A stretch of 64,000 nt of DNA from positions 105,377,222 through 105,441,221 of the forward strand of contig NC_059075.1 of assembly GCF_020497125.1 (NCBI RefSeq). The letters are read 5' to 3'. Shown here piece after piece: positions 1 through 39,927 of the stretch. The translations under genes were made by a program, and so were the position numbers. Origin of the DNA: Mauremys mutica. Taxonomy: Eukaryota; Chordata; Testudines; Geoemydidae. The notes under the pieces were generated by a model. It searched no databases. It was not told the DNA's origin and was given only the letters and a program-made list of their open reading frames with translations. Position 1 is the stretch's first letter; each line of letters begins with the position of its first letter.

Positions 1-224
1 TTTGCTATTTCATTAGTAATTAGGCTTTTTTTAAACTACCCATTTCTAAATAACCTTCTCAAACTCTGATTTCTGTCTACTTCTGTAGTATTTCTAGATT
101 GGAATTTCTGATAGGTAACGTGAGAATATGAGTAGGAAATTCTTCTTTAACTGTCTTGACATAACATGTGAAGTGCAATAAATACACTGCCTACAACAAA
201 ACGAAACATAGGCTATTTGAGTTC

Positions 225-262
225 TTGTCTATCTATCTATATAAATATATATATATATTCTG
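225..262. repeat. TATC/AT microsatellite
   Basis: A short run of TCTA units passes into an AT dinucleotide tract. It lies in the GTF2H1 intron that runs in from upstream of the window. Confidence 0.7.
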
Positions 263-546
263 CTTGCTGAGCGTGTGCTTGGACTGGAGTCTTTTTTGGC
301 CAGCATTGTCCACTTGCACATTGAGTGTCCTTGCACCAAGGACATGAAGGGCAGAGTGGGTCCCCCTGCCACTCAGTTCCTTCTCACCATCCATAACTGC
401 AAAATGGAGCTCCTCAGTGTCCAGGTCTCAATGCTACCTTTTTCATAGTCTATACATAATTAGTGCTAGGATAGTTACTTGATTAGTTTGGAAATTTTTA
501 CCTTCCTTATTTTGATTCCCTCGCTCCCCCCGAACCTCTGATCAGG

Positions 547-1011
547 ATGTTCTTGTCAGTACTGAGGATTAAATTACATGGCTTTAAGTATTGTCCCTTT
601 TGCCAGGCAGCAATTCCAGTTAACAGTGGGCATCCCAGATTCCTTTTTGTGTTGGAAAGGCTCATATCTCTGACACAAACTCACTGTGCGAGTCTGTGGT
701 TGGGTGAAAGTTGCTGTCAGAGCTCCTCCTCATGGCAGTACACAACATCGCAGGGGTTCTTCCAGTCCTGCACTTCCTTTTGTTGGCCGATCTGTTCTGC
801 AGTGGTCGTCCTCTTCGAGCAACCTGGCGCTACGGCCTGGTCACACTTAAAGTTCAGTCTCTCCCTTGGATCGCAAAGGTCCAACCAGAAGGTCAGACTA
901 ACAATTCTTCTGCCCCTTTTGGGTTACTCTTCAGCCCACCTTCTAGATTCTGTTCTCAGCCCCTTCTGGGCCACCTTTAAATTAGGGCTGTCAAACAAAC
1001 AAATTAATTGA
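547..1011 (+). pseudogene. Possible decayed DIRS-type gag zinc-finger remnant
   Basis: The open frame begins with KYCPFCQAAIPVNSGH. The spacing C-x2-C-x4-I-P-x4-H is identical to that in the DIRS gag at 17740-17870 (KSCESCRRLMPRSDPH), but the later Cys and His positions are replaced (F, V and I). I infer an old gag fragment. The frame runs past 983 into the adjacent hAT element, so its end is not meaningful. The alternative is a chance match in an open frame. Confidence 0.3.
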
Positions 1012-1657
1012 AATTAATCAGTTTTAATCACACTGTTTAAATAAATGGTATTCTATTTAATATGTTAGGATGTTTTGTACATTTTCAAATATTGATTTAA
1101 ATTACAACACAATAAAGTGTACAGTGCTCACTTTAGTTATTTTATTACAAATATTTGCACTGCAAGAAAGATAAACAAAATAAATAGTATTGCAGTTCAC
1201 CTCATACAAGTGCTGTAGAGACTGGTGCAGGGAGGCTGATCTCACCAGGCCTTTGTTCTCCATGGGGTACCCCCAGAGCGAGGGGCCAGTCGGGGGCAAT
1301 GGAACACAGAGGGGGTAGTCCCCAGAGCAAGGAGCCAGCCAAGGACAATAGGGTGTGGCGGGAGGTTGGTCCCCAGAACGACGTTCTGGCTGGGGGCAGT
1401 GGGGCACAGCAGGGTCAGGATCCCTTCCTTTCTACCGGAGCTGGGATGGGAGCCACTTCCTCTTCTCTCCTCTCCTCTTCCTGCCCTCCGGAGACAGATT
1501 GGGTTACTGCACCTGGCCGAGCACTGTAGGGTAACCTCCACAGCCGATGCCTCCTTCCCCTCCCAGAGGTATGCAGTTAATACTGTTAAAAATACTAACA
1601 TGTTAATTTTGTGTTCAGTTAATCACAGTCATTAACTGTAATTAATTGACAGCCCTA
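983..1657. mobile_element. Non-autonomous hAT element with perfect 8-bp target-site duplication
   Basis: The ends are TAGGGCTGTCAA and TTGACAGCCCTA. The flanks are identical 8-mers, CTTTAAAT at 975-982 and 1658-1665, the hAT signature. The left 230 bases are homologous to the left end of the larger hAT at 4510-6519 (shared blocks such as acagtgctcacttt and attacaaatatt). The GC-rich centre (about 1215-1545) is not shared and is filler. No transposase frame is present. Confidence 0.85.
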
Positions 1658-3270
1658 CTTTAAATCCTACCCTGTGGCTGTAATACAGCACTGATTTTTA
1701 GGCTGCTTTTCCTGGAGCCATTTTCATAGTAGGGTTACCCCCTAGTGTGTCTCATTCCAAGGACCTCCCTGCTTCTTGCAGACTCGTAGCTCAAGGCCTC
1801 CCATAGGAGCTTAACTTGCTCCCTGTGGTTCCTTATCCCTCCAAGAGTTTCTTGCTGTCTGTGGCCTCTGGCACAGCTTCCTCTCCAACTGTTCTCAGAG
1901 CTCCTCCTCCAATTCAGGCAGGGCAGACTCCCCCCTGGACAAAATAGGGAAGACCTCATACTTATGCCAAACAGAGACCATCATCTGATACCTTCTTTCA
2001 CCAGAGAGCCTCAAAGCTTCAAAGAACAAGGCAGCATTTTCAAAGAAGGAGCTCTTCTGCCTTGGCTATGACTTCATCCCATTCTCCGTCCATATCTAAA
2101 TGATTATTTCAATGGGTTGGTTGAGAGTCGCTCTGATCAGTCTACTGGATCAATACCCTTCCTTCTTGTGCCACTCTAATTTACGCTGCTAAATGGGAAA
2201 GATCCAGGATTTGCTGTGAACAATGTGAATTACAGCCTATTGACTACCAGCTCCCTCCTGTTTTGGATTGCTTGCTTGCTCTAAAGAGATTGTGACCGTT
2301 GATTAGCTCTGTTAGAGTGCACCTCGTAGCCCCTTCTGCTTATTACACCTTCCCCACCCCCCATTTTCCCACCTCCTTGTGGTGAAATTCCTTAAAGGCC
2401 TTTTATATGTTTTTCCATCAGTAAGGAAACCTCCCAGTCCATAGGACCTTAAAGTGGTTGTGGCATACTTAATGCTCTTCCCCCTCCTCCCATTTGAACC
2501 CTTAGCCCCTTGCTTGACTTAGCGATGAAAACATCCTTTTTAATAGCTTGGAACAGGAGCATGAGGACACTCAGGGTGCATGTGCATCCCCACTGGACAG
2601 TGCTGGCCAAAAGACTGACTGCGATCTCAACCACGTGGGCACCAAGAGTGACTATAGATTGACAATAGCTTTCAAACTCCAGTTACTATAAGGCAAGTAA
2701 CTTCTTTTTTTTTGTGGCCACCATCTTGTATTAACTTCTTTCTAGAGATCACCATTTTTCCCCATTAAAACTATCCCTCGTCCAGCAGCTTTGTTTCTGT
2801 TTGGGGCTTGTCTACACAAGGACACTCACAAAAGTTAAGATGAATTAACTAAAGATATGAAATTAAAGTGCATAAACTAAAGCACATTAAACCTGGGTGG
2901 ACTCTTCTTAAGTGAGGATTAAGCTTCAGCAAACTACGGCCATTTTACTTTTGAATGAGTGACTACACAGGGGTTTAATGCCTTTTAAACTAATGCTTGT
3001 GAACTTCACACCTTCAGTTGATTTTTCTTCACTTCCCTGAGTGTCCCCATGCAGACAAACCCTTAGTCTCTCCCCTTTGGCCAATATGAATAGCAGTACT
3101 GGCCTCAATATCTCACTTGTACAACTAATTATAACTTATTTGAGAATGCTGTGCGTTTCTTACCTCACTATGATCTGTTCCCTTCAGGAACCCATATGAC
3201 TTATTGACATGGAAATCCTGCTGAATTAGTGTGGAATGTTTCAATTTTATTCAATACATTCTTTTACTAG

Positions 3271-30605
<27,335 letters not shown>

Positions 30606-30960
30606 AAACTCCTGCTATAAAGATTGGAGAGGGAAATCTGCAATAGCTATAGGAACACAACCTGGCAAATGTGCAGTTCTGAGATATTGCAGGAACATCT
30701 GCAATCTGTGGATTCCTGGAAATGTTCTTAACTGAACTTGCACATTTTTTGGAAAAGGACCTGTGATTAAACTTGAAACTAGGGAAAAATTAAGGAAGAA
30801 CCAAAACAGACAAGCCGAGAGGCAAAAAAACAAAACAAAACATGTTTAAGACGCTGTTTACTGCAGTTACTCAGGAACTGCTTTTGATTTGCGTAAAGAG
30901 CTGCTTTCAGAAATAAACTTTAAAAAGGGTGTATTAATAAAATCTGAAACTGTTTGTCTA
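30606..30960 (+). promoter_or_regulatory. GTF2H1: GTF2H1 3' UTR with poly(A) signals
   Basis: About 350 A-rich bases follow the stop codon. AATAAA occurs at 30912-30917 and 30936-30941, so a mature end near 30955-30965 is likely. A further AATAAA at 31376-31381 could give a longer 3' UTR, but nothing in the sequence decides between them. Confidence 0.7.
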
Positions 30961-30999
30961 ATTTTTCTTAAATGTGTATGGCACAGGGTAGAACTTAAC

Positions 31000-33900
31000 A
31001 TTTTTCTTCACTGGATTCTGGCATTTTATTGAATTCTGTTTGTACTTATTGAAACAGGTTAACAATGACATTTTAAATATAGCTGAGACTGTTTTTGCTT
31101 CAAACATCTGACAAGATTAGCTGTCAGAAGACAAGCTTCGGCCATATGTTTCCCCACAAACTGGAAGCAACAGACATTGCACTGAAAGCTGTTTATGGTT
31201 TGGAGTCCCTAAAGGCACGAGTGGGGGAGGGCACACTTTTGCCTTGTGTCTTGGATTTTTATGCAGAATATTTTCAGCCATCAAGTTTGCATGTCTTTCT
31301 TTGAATGCAAGGGTTGCTATTGCAATTTTTTTTAAAGTGACATCTGTTTTGAGGAGGAGAGAATGCATTTTCTAAAATAAAGTTTCTTACTAAAGAACTA
31401 GAAGAAAAGTCACTTACTTTCACCTCTTAGAAGAGAGGTTTCTCCTAAATCTGTTTTTCTCCACTCTTCCTTGTTGACTGTTACACTATTTTTGGCGAAT
31501 TGATAATCATTGCAAAAGAGTGAAAAGTGTGTGGATACACAAGCTCCTGAGAGAGATCTGGAATCTGTGCCATACTTTGTTCCAAATAGATAAACTGTGA
31601 GTTGATCATAAAATCTACCTGTCTTGTATCAAATGTTTGACTTGGAGACAAAGTAAACCTGTTCTTTATTAGTAGGTGCCGTAATGACACACTGTATTTC
31701 ATTGTTTCATTTTGATCATTAACAAGGCCCATGGTATGGGCTACTGAGTTTTTGACTTGGGTTAAATGTGGCTATTAGAGAATTAGGATGCGTTTAATAC
31801 ATGAGACAACTCAGAACGACAGTACGTATTTAAGAGCAAACAGCCATTCAAATTGGAGATTGACTCATCGGCCTCCAAAATGGCTTACCTTAGAGAGACA
31901 GATGAGCATTGGAATGGTATTTAAACCCCACCATATGTTGTCAGTAAGGGGATGGCACCTAATCTTTACAAAGTGTGTGTGTGTGTCACACACTAGCAGA
32001 AACTGTCTATGGTGTCCATGCTCTACTGCGGCTCCCTTTTGGAGGAGAGGAGGGTATTCTCATTGAGTAAAGTATGTAAGTTACATGCTTACTGTATGCA
32101 ATTTTGGGGGGGATTGCATAGTCTGATAAGGTTTTTGGTACAATCAGAATTTCTGTCCCTGTCTGCACTGATGAAGCCTTGTTTAGAAATGTAATAATGC
32201 ATTGTTAACCTAGCTTCCCTCAATCTGCCCTTGCAGATAGGTGCATGTTATCTGCTCTGTGGTAACTAATATGGTTCTGCTACTACACCGACTGCTGGGT
32301 TTAGTAAGAGGAACAGTTTTTCTAACCTTACATGGTGAAAAGTGTAGTAAGAGGAAGAGGCGGGGGGAGCCAGCTTGCTAAAAATGCAATGTGTGCGCTC
32401 TGGTAGTATATGGTCCTACTGTCTGTATGTAAAGAGAGTGACCTACTTTTCCACAAACTAAAAGTAAGCCTAATTCATCCCTGCTCTAATTCCAATGGAT
32501 TTTAATGGACTCATACCAGGGAGACATTGACCCACAATCGTTGTGTTTAACATTGGACACCTATCAGTGTTATAAATCAAGCTTTTTAAATAGCCACAAA
32601 AATAGCAGTATGCTCCAAAATAAAGAAAAATTAAGTGGCTTTTTTTAAACTATAGTACATTTCTCAGTGGAAAAGCTTTCATCAGGCCAGGAATGAGGAA
32701 AATTGATAGTTATATTCTAACTTTCCCTGAAGCTATGATAAACTTAAGCAAGATTGCACTGAATTTTTTTTTTAAGCAATCGCACTGTTTTAACATTACA
32801 AAGGTAGGGTTTTGAACATCAAATTAAGTGACATTTAGACTGAAGCAACAGCATTAACCACTCCTGGAAATGTTACTGGGCAAAATGTTTAGTAAGTTTC
32901 AGTGCACATGCACATGGTCCCTGTACTCTGGGGAATCCTTGCCTTGCAATCATTGTTTGAGGGAGGGAGATGTTCCCTCTTCACAGGTCCTTAGATTTAC
33001 ATAGATACCAGGGAGCTTGTTGCTACCTAATGTGTCATGGATTAATAGAACAGGTGCTGTGAAGAAATGCTGAAAGCAGCAGTTCTGTCCAGGAACAATT
33101 TGAGCTAGGATGCTATGCACTTCGCATATTGCTCTTTCAAATACTTTGGCAATAAAAGATGCAAGCCCCTCCTAAAGTGAGGGAGGCAGTCACCCTCTCT
33201 CCTACAAATTGAAATACTCCTTCCTTTAGGAACCTTTCTCCTTTTTTGTCTCCTGACAGCATTGATTTCAATACTTTTGTAGCATGGTCCAAAAAAAGAC
33301 CTGATAATTCCTTAACTGTTTTGAAACAGAATCATTCACTACCTTGCATTATATGCTAATTGGAACCTTTTATACTGACTTGTATTTTTAAAGGAAATTC
33401 ATACAACTTGTATCACTGGCATTGATTCAAAGTATTTGTAGAATAAACCTACTGAATTCTGCAGTCAAGTCTTCTCTAATGCTTCAGGCTGTGTATTTTG
33501 CAATGTTCAAACAAATCTAAAACAAAAGGAACTCTGGGTCTCACTCAAAGGTGCTGCATATGGCAGAAGCTGTGCTCTCTTCTTGGCAGGCAAGTGCTTT
33601 TCAGAAGAGGACTCATTCGTGGCAAAGGAATCCTCCTTATTCTGTGACTGAAACATCTTTTGAAATTCCTCATTTAGCTTTTAAATGTAGGAAGCATTTA
33701 ATTATTGCTGCAATAGTAGAGTACAATATTCCTATTGCTACTCGAGTCTCTCGTAATGACTTTTCCCAGTCAGTCATACAACAGCTATTGGATAAGAGGA
33801 TATTGGTGGTATATTAACCTGCTCCCCTCTTAAGTGTTGGAGCCTTACTGTAAGATAGGAAAACCCTAGTATTTATATATACTACCATAGCATCTTTAAT

Positions 33901-34650
33901 TACCAAACATACTATACAACCTATAGGTACTGTAACAATTGTATCATCTACCACTCAAATGCAGGCTTTGCTATGGTGGAAGATGGCACCTACTTAACAG
34001 CATATACTAACCCTAAAATGAGAATGGAAAGTGAAGAATTTCATCTACTGAATTCTTATGGCTGTGACTTCTTATAGTGTGACTATTTATCCTGGAATCT
34101 GGCAAAAAAAAACAAAAAACAGGACTAGTCCTTGTGGGATCTTTAATGAGAACATGGGGTTGGGTCCTTCAGCTGGAGGCCTCATAAAAAGACTGATGCT
34201 ATGCTACTACCAGAAGCACTATGATAACACTGGGCCAGAGGAAAGTGTGCCATCTGTCTTCTGGGCAATGCTACTTCCTCTGCATGCGTGAGTTTTGTTG
34301 TATAAAGTCTGACTCTTCTTGATCCTCTACAATTTCTACACAGTCCAAAGTCATAGGGCTGTACTATCACATCTATGTTCCTTGCTTTTCTCAATATAGA
34401 AACATTGGCCTTTTTAGGCCCTGGTCTACCTTGATTTAAAATAAAGTTAATCAAGGTGCTCTCACAATTAAGTATACAAGCAATAGTAAGCTGCACCATC
34501 TTTAAAATCATCACTTCCACAGGAGCTCAGCCAGCCACCCACCAACCCCTTCATCAGCTAGCAAACATACCTGAATTGTCTCTAAAAACTTGCTCAAACA
34601 GGTATATTTTGCAGCATGCCTGGAAAGTCATCAAATTTGGGATATTTTGG
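31000..34650. other. Intergenic region, no gene seen
   Basis: AT-rich single-copy-like DNA just downstream of GTF2H1. Apart from the possible distal poly(A) signal at 31376 and a short TG tract near 31974, I see no conserved coding frame, splice-flanked exon or recognisable repeat. Open frames here are short and overlap on both strands. Confidence 0.6.
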
Positions 34651-34699
34651 ATCAGAGGAAGAGTGCCACAGTGTGAGCCCTCACAAAGAACACCTTGCC

Positions 34700-35760
34700 A
34701 GCCCCCTTTCATAGTGAGCGTCAGTTCCCCTGCTGACCACAGCTGTGGCAGAATGGCACAGGGGAATGTGTGATCCCTCCAGTAGGCTAGTCCTGGGCCA
34801 TTCAGGGCTTTGCAGGTCATAACCAAGCCCTAAAATTCCACCCTGACACCAACAGGCAGCCACTGCAGATCCTAGAGCACTGCTGTTATTTCTCCCTCGC
34901 CCCCTCAGTAAGTAAGCCACTGTGTCCTGCAGCAGCTTCAGTCTCCAGTTGATTTTAAGGTGTAACAGAGCTGGCCAAAACAGGGGATTTCCAGTTCATA
35001 GATAATGTGGGTTTGGTCCAAATCAGAGTAGATCCACATTTTTCAAACATCTCACATGAACCAGAAATCTCTCCTCTTCTCTCCCCCCACCTTCCCAAAA
35101 AAAGTAATTTTGGAAACACAGACAGGTTGTACTTATAAAACCAAAGTTTGCTGCCCAAGATCCTGATGGCTGCTGAATGAAAATGGCATTCTTGTCAGTT
35201 TCATCACAGCTATTAGCACAGGTAAAACTGACATCAGTTTCACTCAACAACTACTGGAGCTACCAGGGACGGGTAGCCCTGCCATGCAGACTGTCCTGGG
35301 CTAGGGATCTCAGGACTTGCAGACTCTTGGGCCAGCTGGCTTCCTGAACTAGAATCTCATACAGTGGGACTTTCCCAGAGCCATAGACCCTGGAAGATTG
35401 GGTTCCCCAGCAAGTTGGCAGGTGTCTACTGGAACCCTGACACTGATATGCCAAAAGTTCACTGTACCCTGTGATGTTTCCCTGAAACATTTTGTGTTCA
35501 TCAAATTGGCATTTTCTGATAAAATGGTTTAGTCAGAAAATTTCCAACCAGCTCTAGTATACCCCCATGTAGAATGCATTACAATAATCTAATCTTAACA
35601 AAAATGCCTAGATAAGGGTGGAAAGGTGACAACATCCGAGCTAGATGCAAATGGGTCACTACTGTAATATGGAATAAGCAGCACTTGGCAGTGGGTCCAA
35701 AAATCACCCCTAAATTGCAAACACTAGCAATTAATGGCAAACATACTCCTTTAGTCAAAG
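34700..35760 (-). repeat. L2-like LINE remnant, split by a MITE
   Basis: The blocks gccattcagggctttgcagg, caacaggcagccactgcaga, ctgcagcagcttcagtctcc and (after the insertion) catgtagaatgcattacaat and aatctaatctt follow the order of an amniote L2-type LINE read in reverse. Family naming is from memory of such remnants in reptile genomes and is tentative. Confidence 0.45.
34967..35555. mobile_element. DNA-transposon MITE inserted in the L2-like copy
   Basis: The ends are AGAGCTGGCCAAAA and TTTCCAACCAGCTCT. Removing the segment rejoins the L2-like wording on both sides (tttaaggtgtaac with gtatacccccatgtag). The flanks ggtgtaac and agtatacc are partly alike, so the target duplication has decayed. 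Confidence 0.6.
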
Positions 35761-35772
35761 GGAGGGACAAGT

Positions 35773-37085
35773 TTAAAGCCAGAAGGAACCATTAGGTCAT
35801 CTTGTTTGACCTGTATATCACAGGCCATTAAATTTAGAACCCTAGAAACATGAGGTTGGAAGAGACCTCGAGACAGCAAGTCCTCCCCATGGAAGCAGGA
35901 TCAAGTAAATCTAGACCATCCATGGCAGGTGTTCTTCAAAACCTCCAGGATGATGGGAATTCAACAACCTCCCTTGGAAGCCTATTCCAGAATTTAACTA
36001 CCCGTATAGTGAAGTCATCATCTTAGCATATGTGCAACATGCCTCAGGTGGCATCTGACCAAGATTCATCACCAAATTTGGTCCGCTGGTTGGATCATTA
36101 GCTTTTCGCAGTATCTATCTACCTTGCTGCAGATTAAGCCAATTACTTCTTGTCCTACCTTCAGTGGACAGGGAGAACAATTGATCACCGTCCTCTTTAT
36201 AACAGCCCTTAATCTTTTTTTGTTTTTAAACCTTTCCTCGTAGGTCAGATTTTTCTAAAGCTTTTATCAACATTGTTGCTCTCCTCTGATCTCTCTCTAG
36301 TTTCTCCACATCATTCCCAAAGTGTGGCACCCAGAACTGGACACCGTACTCCAGCTGAGACCTCACCAGTGTCACATAGCGTGAGAGAGTTACATCCCAG
36401 GTCTTACATACAACATATAACACTTCTGTTAGTACACCCCAGCCTTTTCACAGCTGCACCACATTGCTGACTCGTGTTCAATTTGTGATCAACTCTCATC
36501 CCTGGATCCTTTTTAGCAGTAGGATTACCTAGCCAGTTATTTCCCATTTTGTAGTTATGAATTTGTTTTTTCTTCTTAAGTATATTCTGCACTTGTCTTT
36601 ACTGAATTTCATCTTGCTGATTTCAGAAGAATTCTCTTAATTTGTCAACAGCCTGCATTCTCCCAGTTACCTCGGTATTGAGACCAATAACTTGTTTGAC
36701 TAAAGCATAACTTCCAGAAAGGCATCCAGTCTTGATCTGAAGACATCAAGAGATGGAGAATCCCCCACTTCCCTTGGTAGTTAGTTCCCATGGTTAACCA
36801 CCCTCCCTGTTAAAAAATTGTTTATACATTTCTAATTTGAATTTGGCTTCAGCTTCCAGCCACTCGGTTTTTTTAATACTTTTCTCTGCTAGAATAAAGA
36901 GCCCTTTAGCACCAGGGTATTTTCTCCCCATGAAGATACTTATACACTGTAATTAAGTCACCTCTCAATATTCTTTTTGATTAGCTAAACAGACTGAGCT
37001 CTTAAGTTTCATAAGTTCATCTCTGACGTAACTCAGTCATCCCAGGGCTCTATTTGTTCCAATACGAGCTGTTCCTAAAAAGCGT
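35773..37085 (-). repeat. Old CR1 (L3-like) LINE, interrupted by a younger CR1
   Basis: The left part (35773-35838) reads aagccagaaggaaccattag and tatcacaggcc. The same element resumes at about 36664 with gttacctcggtattgagacc, then gaaaggcatccagtcttgat, atggagaatcccccacttcc, gccctttagcaccagggtat and gaagatacttatacactgta. The middle belongs to another CR1. Confidence 0.75.
35841..36662 (-). mobile_element. Younger CR1 LINE nested in the old copy
   Basis: It starts with gaggttggaagagacctcga, the reverse of the CR1 3' end. Minus-strand pieces such as LVRSQLEYGVQFWVPHF, KLERDQRRATMLIKALE and VDHKLNTSQQCGAAVKR are the C-terminal part of CR1 ORF2, broken by frame changes. The endonuclease and most of the RT are missing. 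Confidence 0.8.
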
Positions 37086-38182
37086 ATATGAAGGGAGAAG
37101 GGGATTTGCCTACCCAATCCCAGTAATAAGCTTAATACCCCTTGTGCAGGGCCTACACTTGGTTTACCATTGTTCACCATTTCTTTATATAACATGACAC
37201 AAGAGAGACCAAGTCAGTGCATGCTGTCTTCATTTCTATGATGCTAGCAAGTTAAGCATCTTTTAAAAGAAAAACAAAAAACACTAAACACACCCAAAAT
37301 GTCCACTAGAGGGCACTTAAATAAAGTCCTGGCTGCAAAAGCAGAAACAGCTGGTGGTGTCTACTTAGAAGCAGTCAATCAACATGGGGAGGGAGAACTG
37401 CAGAAGAGACCACAGTAAAGTGAGCTAAATTTATACATCCAAAGTTCACGTACACGCATCTATCCAACTTAAACAAAACAGCCCAATTTCCTCATTTTAA
37501 AACTACCCCTTTGCTTATTCTGTCTTGGTTGTAGGTGTGATGTCTGTATGGGCCCCAGCAGAACGGGCCCTGATCCTGACTGGGGCCACTGGATGTTACT
37601 ACAGTATAATAAAGTTGATGAACATCAATTCTGAAAAAGACACGGAAGATGCCTCAATGAGCCCCAAATACTAAGCTGTGAGCACAGACCTAAGGTGTTC
37701 TCTGTAAAGCACCGTACAGCCTCACTGTCTGGAAGGTAGCAAGAGATTTCAGCGTGAACCTTCTGAAGCTGCTTTTCCTTCTCCGTGGATTTATTTTTCA
37801 GAGATCAGACATCACCAGCTTCTTCACCATTTCCTACTATGGGAATTACCCTCCTTCCTCCACCTGTGACTGAGCTGGGCTTTCAGTCAGCCCATGCCCC
37901 GCTGTGTAAGTGCTTCTTAGCCATTTCATGTCCAACCTAGCTTCCTTCTCCTCTCTGGATCCCTCCAGAACACCCCATTAGGCTGCCCTACTGCTCCCCA
38001 ACCAGAGAGGGCCAGGCAGGCTATTGCTGCTTCATCCTACCTGAGCCAAACTCTTCCTCTTCCAGCAGGGCTGGCTCAGTGCCTGACCACATAAGGATGA
38101 AAGCTTGTTCTGTCCAGCAGCGAGGTAGGCACTGCCTTTCCCTGCTGCTTCAGAGGGGCTGTGGGTCCCTCAGGTCGCTCTA

Positions 38183-38987
38183 GGGGTATGGCTACACTTG
38201 CGAGTTGCAGCGCTGGTGGAGGCTTTCCAGCACTGCAATTAGTAAGTGTCCACACCTGCAAGGCACATCCAGCGCTGCAACTCCCTGGCTGCAGCGCTGG
38301 CCGTACACCTGGCTCAGCATGGGGAATAAAGATTGCAGCGCTGGTGCTGCAGCGCTGGTCATCAAGTGTGGCCACACACCAGTGCTGTTATTGGCCTCCA
38401 GGGTATTAGCAGATATCCCAGAATGCTTTTATAAATTACTCTCTTTGTTTTGTTATGCAGCCTCTCTTTGTTTTGTTGTGAACTCAGAGCTCCGTAGATC
38501 CCGGAGCTGCTTATCTACAAACACAGCTACTGTTTGCTGTGATCAATCTGTGAACAATCAAATGAGATAATGAGGCAGGCAGGGAGTGAGTGTTTGCTTG
38601 ACAGAAACGGGGCAGGGGGGAGAGAGGGAGTCCGTTGGCTGCAGGCTGTTTGCAGTTAAGAGTTAAGGGTAAGGGATCGGGAACATATTCTGATTTTTCA
38701 AGGCAGGAAGGTAACACACAGTGTTGGCTCCAAAAATCCACTCTCTCTCTCTCCCCCCGCTCCCTGTCACACTACGCCCCGCCCCCCCCTCTTTTGAAAA
38801 GCACGTTGCTGCCACTTGAACGCTGGGATAGCTGCCCATAATGCATCACTCCCAACAGCGCTGCAAATGTGGCCACACACCAGCGCTGGTAGCTGTGAGT
38901 GTGGCCACACACCAGTGCTGGCCCTGCACAGCTGGACGACCAGCGCTGCAACTACCAGCGCTGCAGATTTGTAAGTGTAGCCATACC
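38183..38987. mobile_element. GCGCTG-rich MITE (Harbinger-like ends)
   Basis: The ends are GGGGTATGGCTACACTT and AAGTGTAGCCATACC. CTA flanks both sides (38180-38182 and 38988-38990), which would fit a 3-bp duplication. Both ends are packed with the 8-mer cagcgctg and its variants. The centre (about 38420-38830) is unrelated filler. Open frames on both strands here (38161-39101) are composition effects. Confidence 0.7.
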
Positions 38988-39469
38988 CTAGGAATGCATT
39001 CACCAACATCTGCAACAGGGAAGATGTCTCTATGCGCTTATCAAGATCAGAACCTAAAGCTCTCCAAAGGGAGAAGCGTCCCCAAAGCTATCAGAACCTA
39101 AATATCATTTCGCTCTCCAAAATTTCAGTGCTCACGTAACCCATTCCTTTCCCCGTGGACTCAGGTTAGGAATGATCTGCATTATGATAAGCCCTTGAGC
39201 AAGGGGCGTATCCTCATGCGTACTGCTCTGTTGTCTGTCTCCCAGCCACCGGCCTCCCCCGCCTGTAACCACAGCACCATCCTTGACCCTGAGTTCTCCT
39301 AGATCTGCCTGTCATCACTTCTTCAACTCTGCCCATATCAGCCACTGATTTGACTCCACCTCTGCTCAAGTCCTCATCTGTGCCAGTGTCTCCCCTAACC
39401 TTCAAGATAGCAGCTCCCTTCTCTTTCTGGCCTGCCCAAGCATCAGCGGTCCAGATTCCAGCATGTTCC

Positions 39470-39927
39470 CAGGGCCGGATTTCTAATTAGGCGCAGTAGG
39501 CACGGTCCTAGGGGTGCCTCACATCTCCCAAACGGTGCAACAGAAAGCTCAGCTGTAGGCAGGGGGGCGCTGAAGGCAGGGGCGGCTCTAGGAATTGCGC
39601 CGCCCCAAGCACGGTGGCACGCCGCGGGGGGCGCTCTGGCGGTCGCCAGTCCCGCAGCTCCAGTGGACCTCCTGCAGACGTGCCTGCGGAGGGTCCGCTG
39701 ATCCCCCGGCTCCGGTGGACCTCCCACAGGCACGCCTGCAGATGCTCCACCGAAGCCGCGGGACCAACGGACCCTCCGCAGGCAGGCCAGTGGGAGGTCC
39801 ACCGGAGACACCTGCTGCCCTCCCGCGGCATGCCGCCCCAAGCACGCGCTTGGCGCGCTGGGGTCTGGAGCCGGCCCTGGCTGAAGGTGCTGTGCCTAAG
39901 GGCATGTAAGGTGTAAATCTGGCCCTG
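39470..39927. mobile_element. hAT MITE with 8-bp duplication, host of a nested MITE
   Basis: The ends are CAGGGCCGGATTT and AAATCTGGCCCTG. CATGTTCC flanks both sides (39462-39469 and 39928-39935). About two thirds of its present length is a second element inserted at 39577-39879. Confidence 0.85.
39577..39879. mobile_element. GC-rich hAT MITE nested in another hAT MITE
   Basis: The ends are CAGGGGCGGCTCTAG and CTGGAGCCGGCCCTG. GCTGAAGG flanks both sides (39569-39576 and 39880-39887), a perfect 8-bp duplication. The interior repeats 'ggtccaccggag/ctccggtggacc' in both orientations. The long open frames on both strands result from its high GC content. Confidence 0.88.

Noticed and set aside
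1..3270. Search for the upstream GTF2H1 exon encoding the end of the PH domain
   Set aside because: No sequence encoding the expected AVKDLLQQLLPKF-like block with splice sites is visible, so it must lie upstream of the window.
38183..38987. Regularly spaced cagcgctg repeats resembling a CRISPR-like or satellite array
   Set aside because: Spacing is irregular, the 8-mers are palindromic parts of the MITE ends, and the host is a eukaryote.
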